DNA from: Neolentinus lepideus HHB14362 ss-1
Taxonomy: Eukaryota; Basidiomycota; Agaricomycetes; Gloeophyllales; Gloeophyllaceae
Reading direction: 5' to 3'
Assembly (NCBI GenBank): GCA_001632425.1
Contig: KV425612.1
Span: forward strand, 1-64,000
Length of the DNA stretch: 64,000 bases
In this document: positions 47,108-59,356 of the stretch, one piece after another
How the letters are laid out: each line of letters starts with the position of its first letter
Numbering within the stretch: position 1 is the first letter of the stretch
Program-made: the position numbers and the translations under genes
The notes under the pieces: generated by a model
What the model was told of the DNA's origin: nothing
The model's input: the letters and a program-made list of their open reading frames with translations, nothing else
Database searches by the model: none

Positions 47108-48724
47108 ATGCAGGGTCTCATCAGGCCCTCAGCGATCATGAACAATCTGTCATCCAGATCAATGCTGAGACTGCTGTCAGCATTCCTACTATTTTCTTCT
47201 CTTCGCGGCTACTGTGCTATGGGCCCGTCTGCCCAGAACAGCATCATGCAATGGGTCTCATGTGGCTGCGCTCCGAATCACGACACGGGTGGATTTCAAT
47301 GTGCAAATATATCTGTTCCGCTCAACTGTAATAGCGCCAGCGACACAAGGTCAACCAAGATTTTATCACAAGGTCGTAAGCCGTGAAACGTAAGTTCAAT
47401 TTATGTTGATCCTGACCGCCCTAGCTTAGTTCCTCGGTAGACCAGTATGACATCCCGGGATTAGACCTGCCTGGCGTACAGCAGTCTACGTAGGTCTCCT
47501 GCGCCGACACCCTCCCCGACGGGGACATATTCTACCGGCAATTTGGCGAACGCAATCACTCCCTCTTAATATACTCCCCAATGTGACACCGGAGGTTGTT
47601 GAGGATCTAACATGGCAATCGAAACAGTTGTAAGAGCGGTGGCTGGATAAAACGGTACGCTAACCCCTTTTTGCGACCGTGAATATGATACTGATGCAGA
47701 GACTTGAGGTGCGTAAATTGTTGTCCGTGATATCGAATACTTTGTCTCAGGCTATCGACGGAGACAGTGCACCCATCAACTGCTAGAACTTCCGAGGCTT
47801 TGGTGTTGTCGTTCATCGACCTCTGATGCGCTTAATAGACTGATCATATGAGTCTGCCCTTGGACAATATTAATACTTGATTCAGATTTCACCTCCACAA
47901 TGCCTTGGCCGCATCAACAACGACAGAACAATGGATCCGGTGCAATGGTCAACGTATGGATGCAGGCCTTTGAACGGTACGTATGCCGAAACAATTTCTC
48001 AGAGCGCCGTGCTCTCGTTTAATCTTAAACATGTCACGAATGTCCCCGACTTTATGCAACAATTCGCAGATGCTTGCGCTTCAGCTGGGGATCGATGCCC
48101 GCTTTCCGACATGTTGTCCACGGAAATCATCACCAAAATTAATGAAACGCTCGACCCTCTGTGTTACAATCTGTCCGCATGACAAATCTCGGCTAACCAA
48201 GTATCACCACTGCAGACCGGATCGCCGCATAATGTTCATGGCGATGTATGCTGTGTACTGGTGGCTGTTGCTTGCGGGCATTCTGGCAACCGCTTTCGCG
48301 GGCAATTATACCACTCTAGTTGACCCCGTCCTCCCGCCCACCAGTCTATCTGATGCACCCCAGTGCCGGATGCAGACCAATTCGCTCCGCCAGTCATCGC
48401 TGTGAGTAACGGCATACGTCTTTGCACCTAGAGTTGACCATTTATATTCAAATGGATAGTGCAACGGTGCAGAGGCTTCCAATCCGCCAGCCATCTTCTA
48501 TCCAGGAAAAGCATTACAGCGCGCTCCCCGTTAACTCGGCGAATAGTCATCACCGTGGGTTCTATCGCTCTGTGGGTATTTCCCGGACATCAATCCCAAG
48601 AGAAGTCAATACAACGATACATTCGGCCTTCCTGGCAGACTTCTATCTTGATTATGAGGTTTATCACGCCTTCATCGATGCATCGTGTGGACTTCGCAGA
48701 ACAGTGGACTATTTGAGGCTATGA
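47108..48724 (+). pseudogene. decayed secreted S33 tripeptidyl aminopeptidase (TAP-like)
   Basis: Fragments in order match secreted alpha/beta-hydrolase peptidases of family S33. The start has a hydrophobic leader (SMLRLLSAFLLFSSLRGYC) and MQWVSCGCAP...FQCANISVPLN. A middle piece near 47930-48170 gives TMDPVQWSTYG, FMQQFADACASAGDRCPLSD and IITKINETLDPL. A later piece gives MFMAMYAVYWW and FAGNYTTLVDPVLPPTS. The stretch between 47390 and 47880, which should carry the oxyanion motif and the GxSxG nucleophile, is too short and full of stops. The C-terminal His region is scrambled. Several frame changes cannot be explained by introns, so this is a pseudogene. Confidence 0.6.
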
Positions 48725-48743
48725 TAACCGTTCTGATAAACTA

Positions 48744-49167
48744 TGGTGCGTGACACTTAGTCACCGCTACTTTTGTACAAGACATTACCTAAGCTCAAAA
48801 ATTGTCCAAATAATTATCCGTCTGGTGGAAATGATCTTTTTGACCAGGGGATGAATTCCACCAGACGGATTTTTGATAGCGTCAAAACTGGATGAGATAT
48901 AAATTTTTGGTATCTCGATTTGGCCACAGGATGTCATACATACCAAATATAGTAGTAATATTATGTAATATTGCATACATAGTCGTAGTCGGTGGGCACA
49001 AAATTATTGCCGCTATTGCCTACCAGCGTATCCGACACTGTTCCACGCGATAGCGCCTCCGTTATGGTTGCAAAGGATTTGATAATGATAATATTTTTTA
49101 TAATATCTCGCTGCCAGACAAAATTGGCCACTGTCACAATGTAGCGGTGACTAAGTGTCACGCACCG
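48744..49167. mobile_element. 424-bp MITE-like element with nested hairpin
   Basis: Terminal inverted repeats of about 27 bp begin GGTGCGTGACACTTAG and continue TCACCGCTAC at both ends; they are flanked by TA at 48742-48743 and 49168-49169. Inside, a perfect 15-bp inverted pair (48816-48830, ATCCGTCTGGTGGAA, and 48856-48870) forms a second hairpin. It has no coding capacity. Size, repeats and TA flanks fit a Tc1/mariner-derived MITE. Confidence 0.7.
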
Positions 49168-49169
49168 TA

Positions 49170-49501
49170 GACCTCGCGCGAAGCAGCGCGAAGCAGCGCG
49201 AAAGAATCCAAGCCATTGCTGACTCGCCGAACTGGAAGTTCGATACCTATGAGATGATAGATCCAGGCCCATCTTCCGATTCTGCACATAGAGAATTTGG
49301 CACGAATTAAATGCTCCGTTCATCGCAGATATATCCTATTTCCCATACAACAGAAACAAATAACTGCAAGAAAGGTAGATGCCCGTACACCGATCATGTC
49401 GACAATGCAAACGTGTAGTCCCTGAACTTGACAACGTGAGATACGTCATGACGTAGATGAGGAATAGATGCTTGGACACAAAATAAACATAAATAAATGG
49501 C
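49170..49501. other. intergenic region
   Basis: A 332-base stretch. It begins with a short tandem run of GCGAAGCAGC-type units (about 49177-49202). Nothing else is recognised. Confidence 0.5.
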
Positions 49502-50535
49502 TTAGAGCCCGACGACAAACGCGAGCGCCGTCACCGCCAACGAAGCAATCGCCATCTTCAGACCAGCCTCGCTGCCAATCATTGCAGCACCCGAGTCCGC
49601 GGCACCCGCCGTCGTGGTGTTGTTCCCGTTCGGCGCGCCAGATGCAGACGCAGCGGCGGTTGCAGCGGTTTTGGTGGTGGCCTTGGACGAGGACGAGATG
49701 CCGACGGGTGCGGACGAGGACGAGGACGAAGACGAGGTGCCGAGGGAGGTGCCGGAGGAGGTGCCAGTGGACGAGGCGGTGGTAGTGCCGATCGCACTGC
49801 TGCTTCCACCTGAAGGAGCGGGCGTCGCAGAGGACGGGTCGGTCAGCGCGCCAATACCCCAGGGGATTGACTGTCCGTCTGGCTGCGTCGTGTTGGGCGC
49901 GGCGACGGTCTTGCCGCTCGCGTCGGCGATGGCGAAGCGGGTCGTCCAGGTCTTGTTCGGCGAGGATGGGTCCGAGAACTGATAGAAGTAGATGGCAGCG
50001 TTCGGAGTGACCTGGAGAGGAAAGTTAGCCATAGAAGACGGGATGCGAAGAAGGTGAGGAAGGTGTGATCAATCCCGAATAGCCGCCCGTTGTAGCATTG
50101 CGCAAGTAATTTATGGCGACAAGATCGACGGACAAGTGGTCCACCGTAGTCAGAGCGATGTGGCCAAAGGACGGTATTCGTGTCTGATCATTTCTGCAGT
50201 GAGCACTTACCGAAGGGCAAGGGTAATCGTACGTGGTGGTAGCCGTGTTCGTGCCATCAAGGGTTGTCACGGCTGACAGTCCAAAAATCTTTAGTTTAAA
50301 CCACTGTTGAGCAGGTGAATAACTGACTCGTGAGGTGAACCATGTTCCAGTTGTCACCCGTCATGAGCTCGATTGCCATCTGCGTCCAGGTACCAGAAGT
50401 GTCTGGCGTCCAAGCGATATGGCAGGTCGATCCTTCATTGTACACGCTGTTTGGACCTGGCTCGGATGGTACAGGATCAGCGTGAGCGACCAGAGACGAC
50501 GCGAGGAGGGCCGTAAGAGCGAAAACGGAGAACAT
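49502..50535 (-). CDS. GPI-anchored Ser/Thr-rich wall protein, Kre9/Knh1-like
   Basis: Proteins of this basidiomycete group are secreted and held at the cell wall or plasma membrane by a GPI anchor; a role in beta-glucan architecture is assumed from the Kre9/Knh1-like fold. The minus-strand start at 50535 gives MFSVFALTALLASSLVAHA, a signal peptide with cleavage after AHA. The domain reads DPVPSEPGPNSVYNEGSTCH, IAWTPDTSGTWTQMAIELMT, LDGTNTATTTYDYPCPSVTP and NAAIYFYQFSDPSS. A long Ser/Thr/Gly linker follows (SSAIGTTTASSTGTSSGTSL type). The C-terminus, MAIASLAVTALAFVVGL, is the hydrophobic GPI signal, with Gly-Ala-Ala or Asp-Ser-Gly as candidate omega sites just before. Three exons are inferred. 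It is divergent from the 52118 gene, 1.6 kb away. Confidence 0.82.
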
Positions 50536-52117
50536 TCTTTATTGAGAGGATTGGTGTAATTGTAGAAGGCGGCTGGCTATGCATGAACGGTTCATAAAAA
50601 TGATAGAAAACTCGCGAACGCCAGAACTTACTTATATTAAGTGAGTTTGGGCCCAAGGCACACAAAAGACCGACAGGAAGAAAGAGCGACTGTGGGTTAA
50701 AGAACGGAACCGTCGTCGTTGAGAGCAAAGGGCGATGTAGGCTGGCATGGCAGGCTTGCGGTTTAACAGTGCCGAATCTAAGAATAGACCATTGCTGCCG
50801 GCACTTTCCCAGCCTTCGCTTGGTAGTTGATAGGCGCTCAGATCTCAGAGTCAAAAGGCAGTACGCTGCGAGGTCAATGCAGTGTTCGTTAAATTCTGAG
50901 GTATTGTTTACGGGTTACAAGAGAAACCCGAACTTGAGGAAGCAATACAGACCAAACTATATGCCGAGAGAGGAAGAAGAAAGAGGAAAAAGAGAAGAGA
51001 GGAAGAGAGACATCACACCCTCAGCGCCCAGGATCCATTAATGAACTTGATACACCTTAATTCACCCACGCGACGCTCCAGATGGGCAACGTGAAGGTTA
51101 GTAAGAACTCACACAGGTCCCGCAGCCCGCTCACATCGCATTGATGGACAAACCGATGAATACGACACAACAGCGACACGGTGAAGCCCTCTAAGGCCTC
51201 ATAGCATTCGCGTGGTCAGGACAGTCATGAAATATATATCCGCAAGCGATATAGGATGAGACACAGGACATCGAACAGAAGAAAGGAAGATTCAGTCGAC
51301 CAGCAGTCCACTCGCCTACGAATATCCAAAATAAGTGGAGGAACCCGGCAATTCAGCTAATATGTACCGCCAGATTTATGTGGTGGTGATCGAGAGACAA
51401 TTCGGTGGGATGTATGTATACTTCAAGCATAGTTGGTGTTCCTAGTCCGAGTGAGAGTCACTGGAATATCATATAATGTCATTCTGGGCGTCTTCCACGA
51501 ATTATCCCAATAGGGCAGCTCGCTACTGAGTCTGGAAAGTTGATGTCTACTTTGTGCCAAATGGCATTTATGTCATATAAGCTTTGATTTTTCACTCCTC
51601 TTTTCATGTGTTCTCGTGTATGAAGAGCAGAAACATCTCTCAATTTTTTTTGCATCTTTCACCCAGCTGCAGCCTGGATCGCTGCGCATGCATCCAGATA
51701 TATCGTGAAAACCATACACTTTCCGACGTCAGGCATTCAAACTCAGAGTATTTGAGGTTGCAGCAGGTTGACCGGTTATGAAGGGACAAGGAACGCTAAA
51801 ATACGATGGCAGGCGGTAGTCATCTAATCCACGCCCCTGGCAACCACCAATCGAACGTGACATCGTCACACAGTGACATTCTGCTGTCTTCCTCTTCTTC
51901 TCCTCCTTTGCAGACTAGCTTCCTGTGCGACTGAGCTCTGTTCAGCGCTTTGAGATAGCTGTCTGACCCCGCCAACGACACTCTTTTGACTTACCCTCTT
52001 TTGCTTTACTTTCGCTGAAATACCCAGCTAGAACTGCCCATCGCACTGTCTAGCGTCTAATCAAAATATTGCGCCGAAGGAAATATATCACTGTCAATCA
52101 TAAACAGCCAAAGTAGC
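50536..52117. other. divergent intergenic region between two surface-protein genes
   Basis: About 1.6 kb with no recognised exon or repeat. It should contain promoters of the GPI protein (minus) and of the membrane protein (plus). A purine-rich tract (50961-51012) stands out. Confidence 0.5.
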
Positions 52118-53907
52118 ATGCCAAACAACCAACGGCTGAACAAGGTCACGTCCGGTCGTCATGTTAAACGGGATGGCTTCGTCCACGTCGTGAAGCCGCG
52201 CGTGCCCCAGAATCCCGACGATGACGAGCAGACGCACCAGAAGACGATCGACCCCGTCGTGCCCCAACTGCCCCCGGCACCGACACCGACACCGAGCACG
52301 AGTACCACCAGTTCCACATGTGAGTGCTGGAAAGTTTTCCGTTTTATCGCCGTTCTGTTGATCAAGATACGTACAGCGACGTCGACGTCTCCAACCCCCA
52401 CAACCACATCGACCAGCAGTACCACTTCGAGCACCTCGAGTATCACTTCGACGAGCTCTACGTCTACGTCCACGTCTACGTCCACGTCGTCGAGTACCTC
52501 ATCGTCTTCTACCAGCACTAGCACCTCGAGTAGCACCAGCACCAGCACCAGCACCAGCACCACCAGCTCCACTCCGGTAGGTCATTCTCAACTCCATGTG
52601 GGTCTACGTATAATTCCCTCTCAAGGCGCAGACGACGCAGTTGGTGACCAATACCTCGGCCGCTCTTCCCACTACCCAAAAGGCCGCGTCTACGGTTGTT
52701 TCATCCACCATACCCGCCATTGCGTCCGCATCTGCGACAGAAACGTCTAGTCCCGATGATTCTTCTGTTTCCGGTGCAATGATTGGTGGAATCGCTGGCG
52801 CCGTCGGAGGCCTGGCGCTCATCGCAGTCATCGTGCTGTACTTCCTCGTAAGCCCCTGTGTGCAGTTGTCACTTGTCACCATCCTGAATTTTTTCTCTCC
52901 AGAGAAAACGCAAATCAGACGAGTACGATGACAGCTCTGACTTCAACGCAGAGGCGTTCAAGCGCCAATCCGTTATGCTGCCCGATGAAGACCGTTCTTC
53001 CCGTCGTGGCCCTCGCCCACCGACCATGATCGAGCGACACATCGCCAACAATTCTCCGGCTCCGATGTCATTCGGCTATAACCAGTCTTTCCCTCCGACT
53101 CCCGGCCAGTATGGCCAGGGTCCTTTCGGGAACCAATACCAAGTTTCCTTCAACCCTGGCGAGGTTGTCTCACCCCACACGCCTTCCCCTCCCCCTATGG
53201 CACACAGCCCATACACGCCGAATACGTCTCAGCCATTCTTCGGTCAGTATGCGCAGTCCCCAATTGCCTCGCCCATGACCCCTGTCGGCTACAATAACGT
53301 CAGCCAGCCTCCGCCTGTGCTTTCTAGGCAGCCGTCTGGCGGTCCGAGACAGCCCATGATACCCATGACTCCCGCTGGAGACGATCAGCACTACGTGAAT
53401 CTCGATAGGAGCAGCGTGACGCCCTTCCAAGCGCAGCAGTACGAAGAGCTCTCCAGGCGCCTCGGACCGCAGACCGCTGATGACATGGCTGGAATCGCCG
53501 AGGAACCGGACACCATGCCCGCGCCCTTCTCTAAGGAGAAAGCTACGCCGCTCACTGACCCAGACCTGCACTCCCCCGGTACTCCCGCGCCACCTTACAG
53601 CGACTACGACCCCTCAGGCCAGGACCTCCTCGTCCAGCCAGAGCCTGCACATACCAACCATTCGAGGGTCCCGTCCTCGCCACCCCTGCTCCCAGAGATC
53701 GAGCTGCACAACAGACCCTTCTCGCCGATGAGCACCTCGTATGACTTCCCGACGTCCGCGAAGGCCAACTCGTTTGATATGCCCTCGCCCATTCCCGAGA
53801 TGGGACCGAGCGCAGCCACTCGTCCTCCTCCCAGCGGGTTGAGGAACGTCGCGGCGAAGCGGCCGGATACGGTGTACGACACCGAGGATGCATATGACGG
53901 CATCTAA
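52118..53907 (+). CDS. single-pass membrane protein with Ser/Thr mucin-like ectodomain
   Basis: Four exons (52118-52319, 52377-52576, 52632-52847, 52903-53907) give 540 aa. There is no clear signal peptide; the N-terminus is basic (MPNNQRLNKVTSGRHVKRDG). Residues about 55-135 are almost pure Ser/Thr with Pro, an O-glycosylated stalk. One membrane segment, GAMIGGIAGAVGGLALIAVI, lies near residue 190 and is followed directly by RKRKSDEYDD, a cytoplasmic stop-transfer signal. The 320-residue tail is Pro/Ser-rich and disordered, with many SP and TP sites. The architecture resembles wall-stress sensors (Mid2/Wsc-like) and Skg6-type proteins, but I see no WSC domain. The role as a sensor is an inference. 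Confidence 0.7.
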
Positions 53908-54689
53908 TCGCGCATTCCCTTTGATGGGTCAGTCGCTGAAATTGAATGTAAATTCCCCAGATGCTTGGGTTGAGTGTGTATAAGCCGTCGAGCGGTCAGT
54001 TTGATCTCGTTCTTCCTGTTCATCCATCCATTATCTATGTGCTGCTGTATCGCTCGCTTTTGAGTCACTAGCTGTAGTTCATCTGTCGTTTAATTGCTAG
54101 GCAAACGAAACTGGTGTTCGCTGGGTGTCCTCTGTAGCTGTGCTCTTCTTCTTCGCTCCCTTGTCGATATTGTCGTTTTCCACCGAGCGTGTACGCTCTA
54201 CGAGTATGCTTTTACTCGTATACTTGTTACATTGATAGTCGTCAAGACTCAATACCCCTTGTTTTCAACAATGGCTATATATTCCATCTAGATATCCACC
54301 TCTGACTTGCATTTGGAACATCGGTGAGACCTCTTCGTGACAGTCAGCGCTGAGACTAATTAAGCAAGACTTTGTCATGTACTGGGTTCTAGGAGAAATT
54401 TTCTGGTGCGGAATTTTAACATAAGCTCTCTATCTTGGCATTGTGATTATTTCTGATGTATACATGTAAGCTTCACAACTCTTGTGGTTATGCTGTGAGT
54501 AGGATAATGGGCCAGGAGCCTTTGAACTCATTTATCACGTGACGTCACACCTCTTGACGCGTTGTGGCTCGGGCATCCTTGCCCGCAGTATAGGTAGTAA
54601 TTGCATGCATTTTCGTGCAATACCGCAGATAATATTATTTACATTATGAGATGGCAAGAGTATTTTTGGAGGGCCTCGTGAATTTAGAG
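53908..54689. other. intergenic region
   Basis: Nearly 0.8 kb between the membrane-protein stop and the SDR remnant. No feature was recognised. Confidence 0.5.
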
Positions 54690-55645
54690 CGCGTTCTTGG
54701 TTCCCTAAGCCGAGGCGTTGCGGGTCAGAATGACAGTACTCCTCGTCGTTCTTGGATTCGTATCTGGCCTTGACAAAACATCTAGTGTTATTGCCTACAA
54801 AATAACGAAGACGACTTTTTCCGTCAATGGCGGGAAGATAGATGACTGCAACATCCTCGGAGGAAATGCGCCGGACCGCCACCATCTTACCAAACGATTG
54901 CACGGTCTTTTGAGCGAAAGGATCATATGAAAAAGTTGCAGAGAATTACATCGGTGTCGCGGCGTTGGCGCTGTGACCGAAGTTTGTGGAAGTGACGCCT
55001 CCGTGGGGGATGATCCTCTTGACAAAAATGTTGTGCGAGGCCAACTCGTACGAAGGAAGCCTTCCGTCCAGCCTTCGAGAGCGAATTTGCTGGCGGAGTA
55101 TACGGATATCATAGGGAGAGAGTAGAAACCGACCCCTGAGCATACCTCCCCCGCCATTCCCACGAAAGTGTGGTAGAAGGGCGCGGGTTACGTCCATTAC
55201 CCCTGTCACATCGAGACTGTCAGTCCTCGTTTATCGTATGTAGTCAGGAGACTCTTACTGAAGACGTCGACATTAAATTGCTCTGGATCTTCTCTCTCTC
55301 GCAGTTCAAAGATGCCATTCTGTCCGTATCCTGGATTGTTCAACAGGAGATCTATCTTCACGAACTTCTGTACGCCTACTTCGACAGCAGACGCAATCGT
55401 TGCAGGATCACGAACATCGAGGCGGATGATCAGAGACATCTCGTATCGAGCAGGTTCAGCTCTGTTTCTTTCTCCGGGTTACGCATCGTGGCAACCACAT
55501 TCCATTCATTGCTGTAGAACAGCTTCGCGGTAGCTAGACCAATGCCGGAGCTGGCGCCGGTGATGAGAACGATCGGTGAATGCGACAAGACTGTGGGATA
55601 CGATGGTAGTACGTCTCGTTTACTACACACCTGATATATATTCAC
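54690..55645 (-). pseudogene. short-chain dehydrogenase/reductase, frameshifted
   Basis: The minus strand encodes an SDR of the NAD(P)-dependent oxidoreductase type: VLITGASSGIGLATAKLFYS, then DLLLNNPGYGQNGIFE (NNAG changed to NNPG), VMDVTRALLPHFRGNGGGG, GVGFYSLPMISVYSASKFAL with the catalytic YSASK, then ELASHNIFVKRIIPHGGVTS and RYFVGNNTRCFVKARYESKN. The pieces lie in different frames. One shift lies between GNGGGG and GVGF (near 55137), where the strand before the catalytic Ser is shortened. A second is between EGWTEG and LPSYELAS (near 55060). An in-frame TAA follows ANAATPM. Introns cannot explain these because the joins fall inside conserved blocks. A sequencing error could explain one shift, but not all. 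Confidence 0.72.
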
Positions 55646-56231
55646 GTGAGCGAGTCAAGGGCTGGGCGGCACCAATGTTTGACCGATGCTGCTGTACTAG
55701 TATACCGCTAATGGCATCACTCTGATTGGAAGCTCGGTCATAACTAAAGGATAACATGTAAGCCCGCCAATGAATAGCCCTCCTTTGAGTCTCAACCCAC
55801 CACTGGCATCACGGCATATGCTCATGCTTGCTTCTGGTCGCATACATCTATCAGTGTGGAGAATAAGGCCCACATTCGAGTGATCGCTGAACATTGACAC
55901 TACCTGTAAAGAATAAGGCTATTCTACACGACTAGTATTGCTATCTGCTTACCGTATATGACTCACCTCAGTCGAGGTCTATCACTTGGTGAGCAGGTAT
56001 CTCGGCATGTACCCCGTGTCCGTAGAATGAACGCGGAGAACTTCAAGAGTGAGTGCAGCGATTGATATGACGAATGCGCTCGGCTCCTGAACAGGACACA
56101 ACTCGTAAAGGAACGCACGATACAGAATAGTTGAGCCATCTGATGCTTAAGCGTCTGGTTTCCATGATATAAATGTTACTCGATGTCGCAATTAATATAC
56201 AGCTAAAGTTTGTATGTCGTTCCTCACCCAT
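55646..56231. other. intergenic region
   Basis: A 586-base spacer without recognised content, between the SDR remnant and the 3' end of ARP2. Confidence 0.5.
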
Positions 56232-57795
56232 TTAGCTGTCTCCCCGACCTAGCTTATCGAGGGCTCGTGCTCCCTGCTCATACCACTCATCTCTGGATAT
56301 CCAGAACTCTTGACGACTCTTCATGATATCGGCTAAAACCGCACCACCCAAGAACACCATGTGCTTCCGCCGAGGAGGATCTTCGATTCGAATTTTGAAT
56401 TTCTGTAAAAAAAAACGATCGATCGTGAAGCTCATTCGCATGACCAAAGCATAATACACACGTTCAATCTCGAAGGGTCGCCATTTAATACGCGAGTCAA
56501 GTAGAGCTGCTTCATTTCTTTCTCGAGTCGACTTGGGAGGCCTGGGTACATACTTGATCCACCGGAGAGAACGATGTGCTTATAGAGTTCAGATCGAATG
56601 TCTACGGCGGCGTTCTGGATCGTCTGGAAAAGCATCTCTGGAGAGGCCGGTGAGTAAATTGGCCCTTAGACTTTTGATTCCATGACATTCTTACCAGCTA
56701 CACCTGGTTGCTCGACATCGACAAGATGCGGCTGGAACATGCATTCAGGTGCCTCGAATCTTTCCGACCCCACTTTGATAATCCGGCCATCAGGAAGCTG
56801 GCGCGAAACGAATGTGTCAGTTTCTCCTCCCCGTAACTATAGCTCGACATACAGTGTAGCTCTCAACCAAGACCGTTGTTTCTTCTGACAGCCGCGTATC
56901 CATGTCCAAGTCGTAGCTTTACAAGTTGATTGAGGGCAACGATGCATACAACAGGCCGTTAGTCAAACATACCTGACGTAGCACAACTTCTCCTTAATTT
57001 CTCGGACAGTCTCGAAATCCGCAGTTCGGTTGAAGGCATAGCCCCGCATGAGGAGCAGCTTGATCAGGTATCGAGTGACATCCCGACCAGCAATATCCAG
57101 GCGCCGCGTCAAGTGCGGTAGTGCGAAACCATCATAGACGGGAACAACATGGGTCACACCGTCACCCGAATCCACGACAACACCGGTTGTTAAGCCTGCG
57201 CTAACACCATGAACATCCTTCCGTCATCATCTCGCACCTAAACGACGACGACGAACCTTGCGCGTATAGAGTCAACACGGCCTGAATCGCAATGTACACC
57301 CCATCAAAACCGTACTCCTCAAACATGACCTGAGCCATTCTCTGCCGATTCACTTTGGGGTTCATAGGAGGCTCTGTGAGAAGCACTTTCATGCCCCTTG
57401 TGTCCACACGAAGCTTCTCGTAGAAAGTGTAGTTCCATAGCAGTCGCATGTCCTCCCAGTTCCGCACGATACCGTGCTCCATAGGCTGGGACATTTGGAG
57501 GTAGTTGCGGTTCTCCGCTGCCTCGTCGCCAATCATGACATCTTTGATGGCAGACGAGCCTACACGTTCCTCCGCTCGCAGAATAGGTCGACCAAGGACA
57601 GATGGGAATACTGTAGGATGCTTCAGAGAGCGCACAACGATAATATTACTGAATGCGTCGTACCGTGCTCCGGGAAGTTAGACCCAGCATACCCTACTTT
57701 CACGAACTAAGTTGGCGTCAGATAATATATTGGGAGCATCGCATGCGCCTTACACCCGTTCCATTGTCCACGACGAGCGGTACGCTGGGATCCAT
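56232..57795 (-). CDS. ARP2: actin-related protein 2 (Arp2)
   Basis: Arp2 with Arp3 forms the pseudo-dimer of the Arp2/3 complex that nucleates branched actin filaments, here for endocytic patches and tip growth. The minus-strand start at 57795 gives [25 protein letters not shown] is the phosphate-1 nucleotide loop. Further exons carry [71 protein letters not shown] (phosphate-2 loop), [36 protein letters not shown] (adenine-binding region) and [15 protein letters not shown]. These are Arp2 rather than actin residues (for example NPKVNRQR). At least seven introns of usual size are present. The divergent neighbour is pyridoxal kinase, 216 bases away. Confidence 0.95.
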
Positions 57796-58011
57796 GGAGA
57801 AATCAGAAGAAACAAGCCGTTGCAGCACTAGTGGCGGTAATATTCAGACGCACCGTAACGGTACTTGCATATATTTGCTTCCAGTGGCGCAGGATGTGTA
57901 GTGGGTCTGCAAAGTAATTCTCACGATCACAATTTGGCAGGTATCTTGCTAGATACAACATGACTCACATTAGGAATATTAGGCTCCTAAGCTATCTCCT
58001 GCGTAGATATC
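57796..58011. promoter_or_regulatory. bidirectional promoter between ARP2 and pyridoxal kinase
   Basis: The start codons of two divergent genes are 216 bases apart, so the promoters share this DNA. No specific motif could be assigned. Confidence 0.55.
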
Positions 58012-59356
58012 ATGTCGAAGACGCCATGCCGAGTACTGAGTATCCAGTCGCACGTCGCATTCGGTTATGTTGGCGGGAAGGCTGCAGTGTTCCCATTGCA
58101 GTGTCTTGGATTTGACGTGGATGTATGTCTCCGGTTATCTAACCTCGATTTTGACTCGAAGCTAAATGATGGCGTGCTTGAATAGGTAGTGAATACCGTC
58201 AACTTCTCCAATCATACAGGCGAGTGCTTAGTGTTATTGCAAACCTTGTCCTAATATGCCTTCTGAATAGGCTATGGCCGCTTCGGCGGATCCAGAACGA
58301 CAGCGGAAGAACTCTCTGAGATATTCTGTGCCCTGGAAGAGAATGGCCTGCTTAGACCATCGCGGTTGTTAACTGGTATGTTCATACGGCTGTGGTTGGG
58401 ATTGCTTGTCTGACAATATTGTAGGATACATTGCTGGAGCTCTTGCCCTGTCGACTGTGGCCAGTCTAGCAAGCAGATTGCGACAACGGGATCTCACGTT
58501 AATCTACGTCTTAGATCGTAGGTCTCTCACTATATCACATTCGAGTTATTCTAACTCTAGCCCAGCGGTACTTGGGGACGCCGGCAAGCTCTATGTGTCC
58601 CCTGAATGCATTCCCATATATCAGTCTATGTTGCCTCTCGCCACAGTGATTACACCGAACTGGTTCGAAGTCGAGTAACTGCAAATTTCTGCTAGCGTTG
58701 TGCTCCACTCAAATGACATTTTTAGGACGCTTACGAAAATCGAGATGACTGATCTCGCATCGCTAAAGCGCGCACTAAGAGTTTTGCATGAAGAGTATCG
58801 TGTGCCAAATGTTATCATCAGCTCGATGATCCTTAAACCCTGGCTCAAAGAGATACTCCCTGAGAACATTAGGCCTGTGCAATCTCTGGATGACCAGTCC
58901 GATCACCTGCTTTGCCTCTGCTCCGCATCTCACAACATTGACAACACTAGCGACCTCTCTGTTATTCATGCTCACGCCGTATCTTGCTTACCTGGGTATT
59001 TCTCAGGGGTCGGCGATCTCTTCTCAGCAATGGTCCTTGCGCATCTTCAACCCACAGTTCATCCCTCTGTTCTGCAACAGCTCGGTGCGGACCAGACACC
59101 GCTATCGTACGCAGCTTCCATGGCTGTGACAAAGACGCATGCAGTACTTTCATTGACCCACGAATACGCTCAGAACTTATCCGAGGACGAGCGATTACCT
59201 ACGGATGACGAGAAGGACAAGCTTGACCCGGAGAGAAAGATCAGAAGGATGAGGGGACGAGAGCTGAGGCTTGTACAAGGACAGGACATCATTAGAAGTG
59301 TAGACTTGACGAACTGCCGACGGATGGAGAAATGGTCGAACTTCTGGAGCTCGTAG
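58012..59356 (+). CDS. BUD16: pyridoxal kinase
   Basis: Pyridoxal kinase phosphorylates vitamin B6 vitamers to make pyridoxal 5'-phosphate in the cytoplasm. The start gives [20 protein letters not shown] with the substrate-binding SxxxxGYVG pattern. [56 protein letters not shown] and [15 protein letters not shown] follow; the Asp of GVGD is the catalytic base of the ribokinase fold. A charged C-terminal extension ([20 protein letters not shown]) is usual in basidiomycetes. Intron 2 starts with GCGAGT at 58220, a GC-AG intron, required to keep HTGYG in frame. The 3' third is one long exon. Confidence 0.92.

Noticed and set aside
49614..49982. 122-codon Asp/Glu-rich plus-strand frame
   Set aside because: Reverse reading of the Ser/Thr-rich linker of the GPI protein; SSS codons read backwards give acidic residues.
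52159..52572. 137-codon Val/Leu/Asp-rich minus-strand frame
   Set aside because: Antisense of the Ser/Thr stalk of the membrane protein, crossing its intron.
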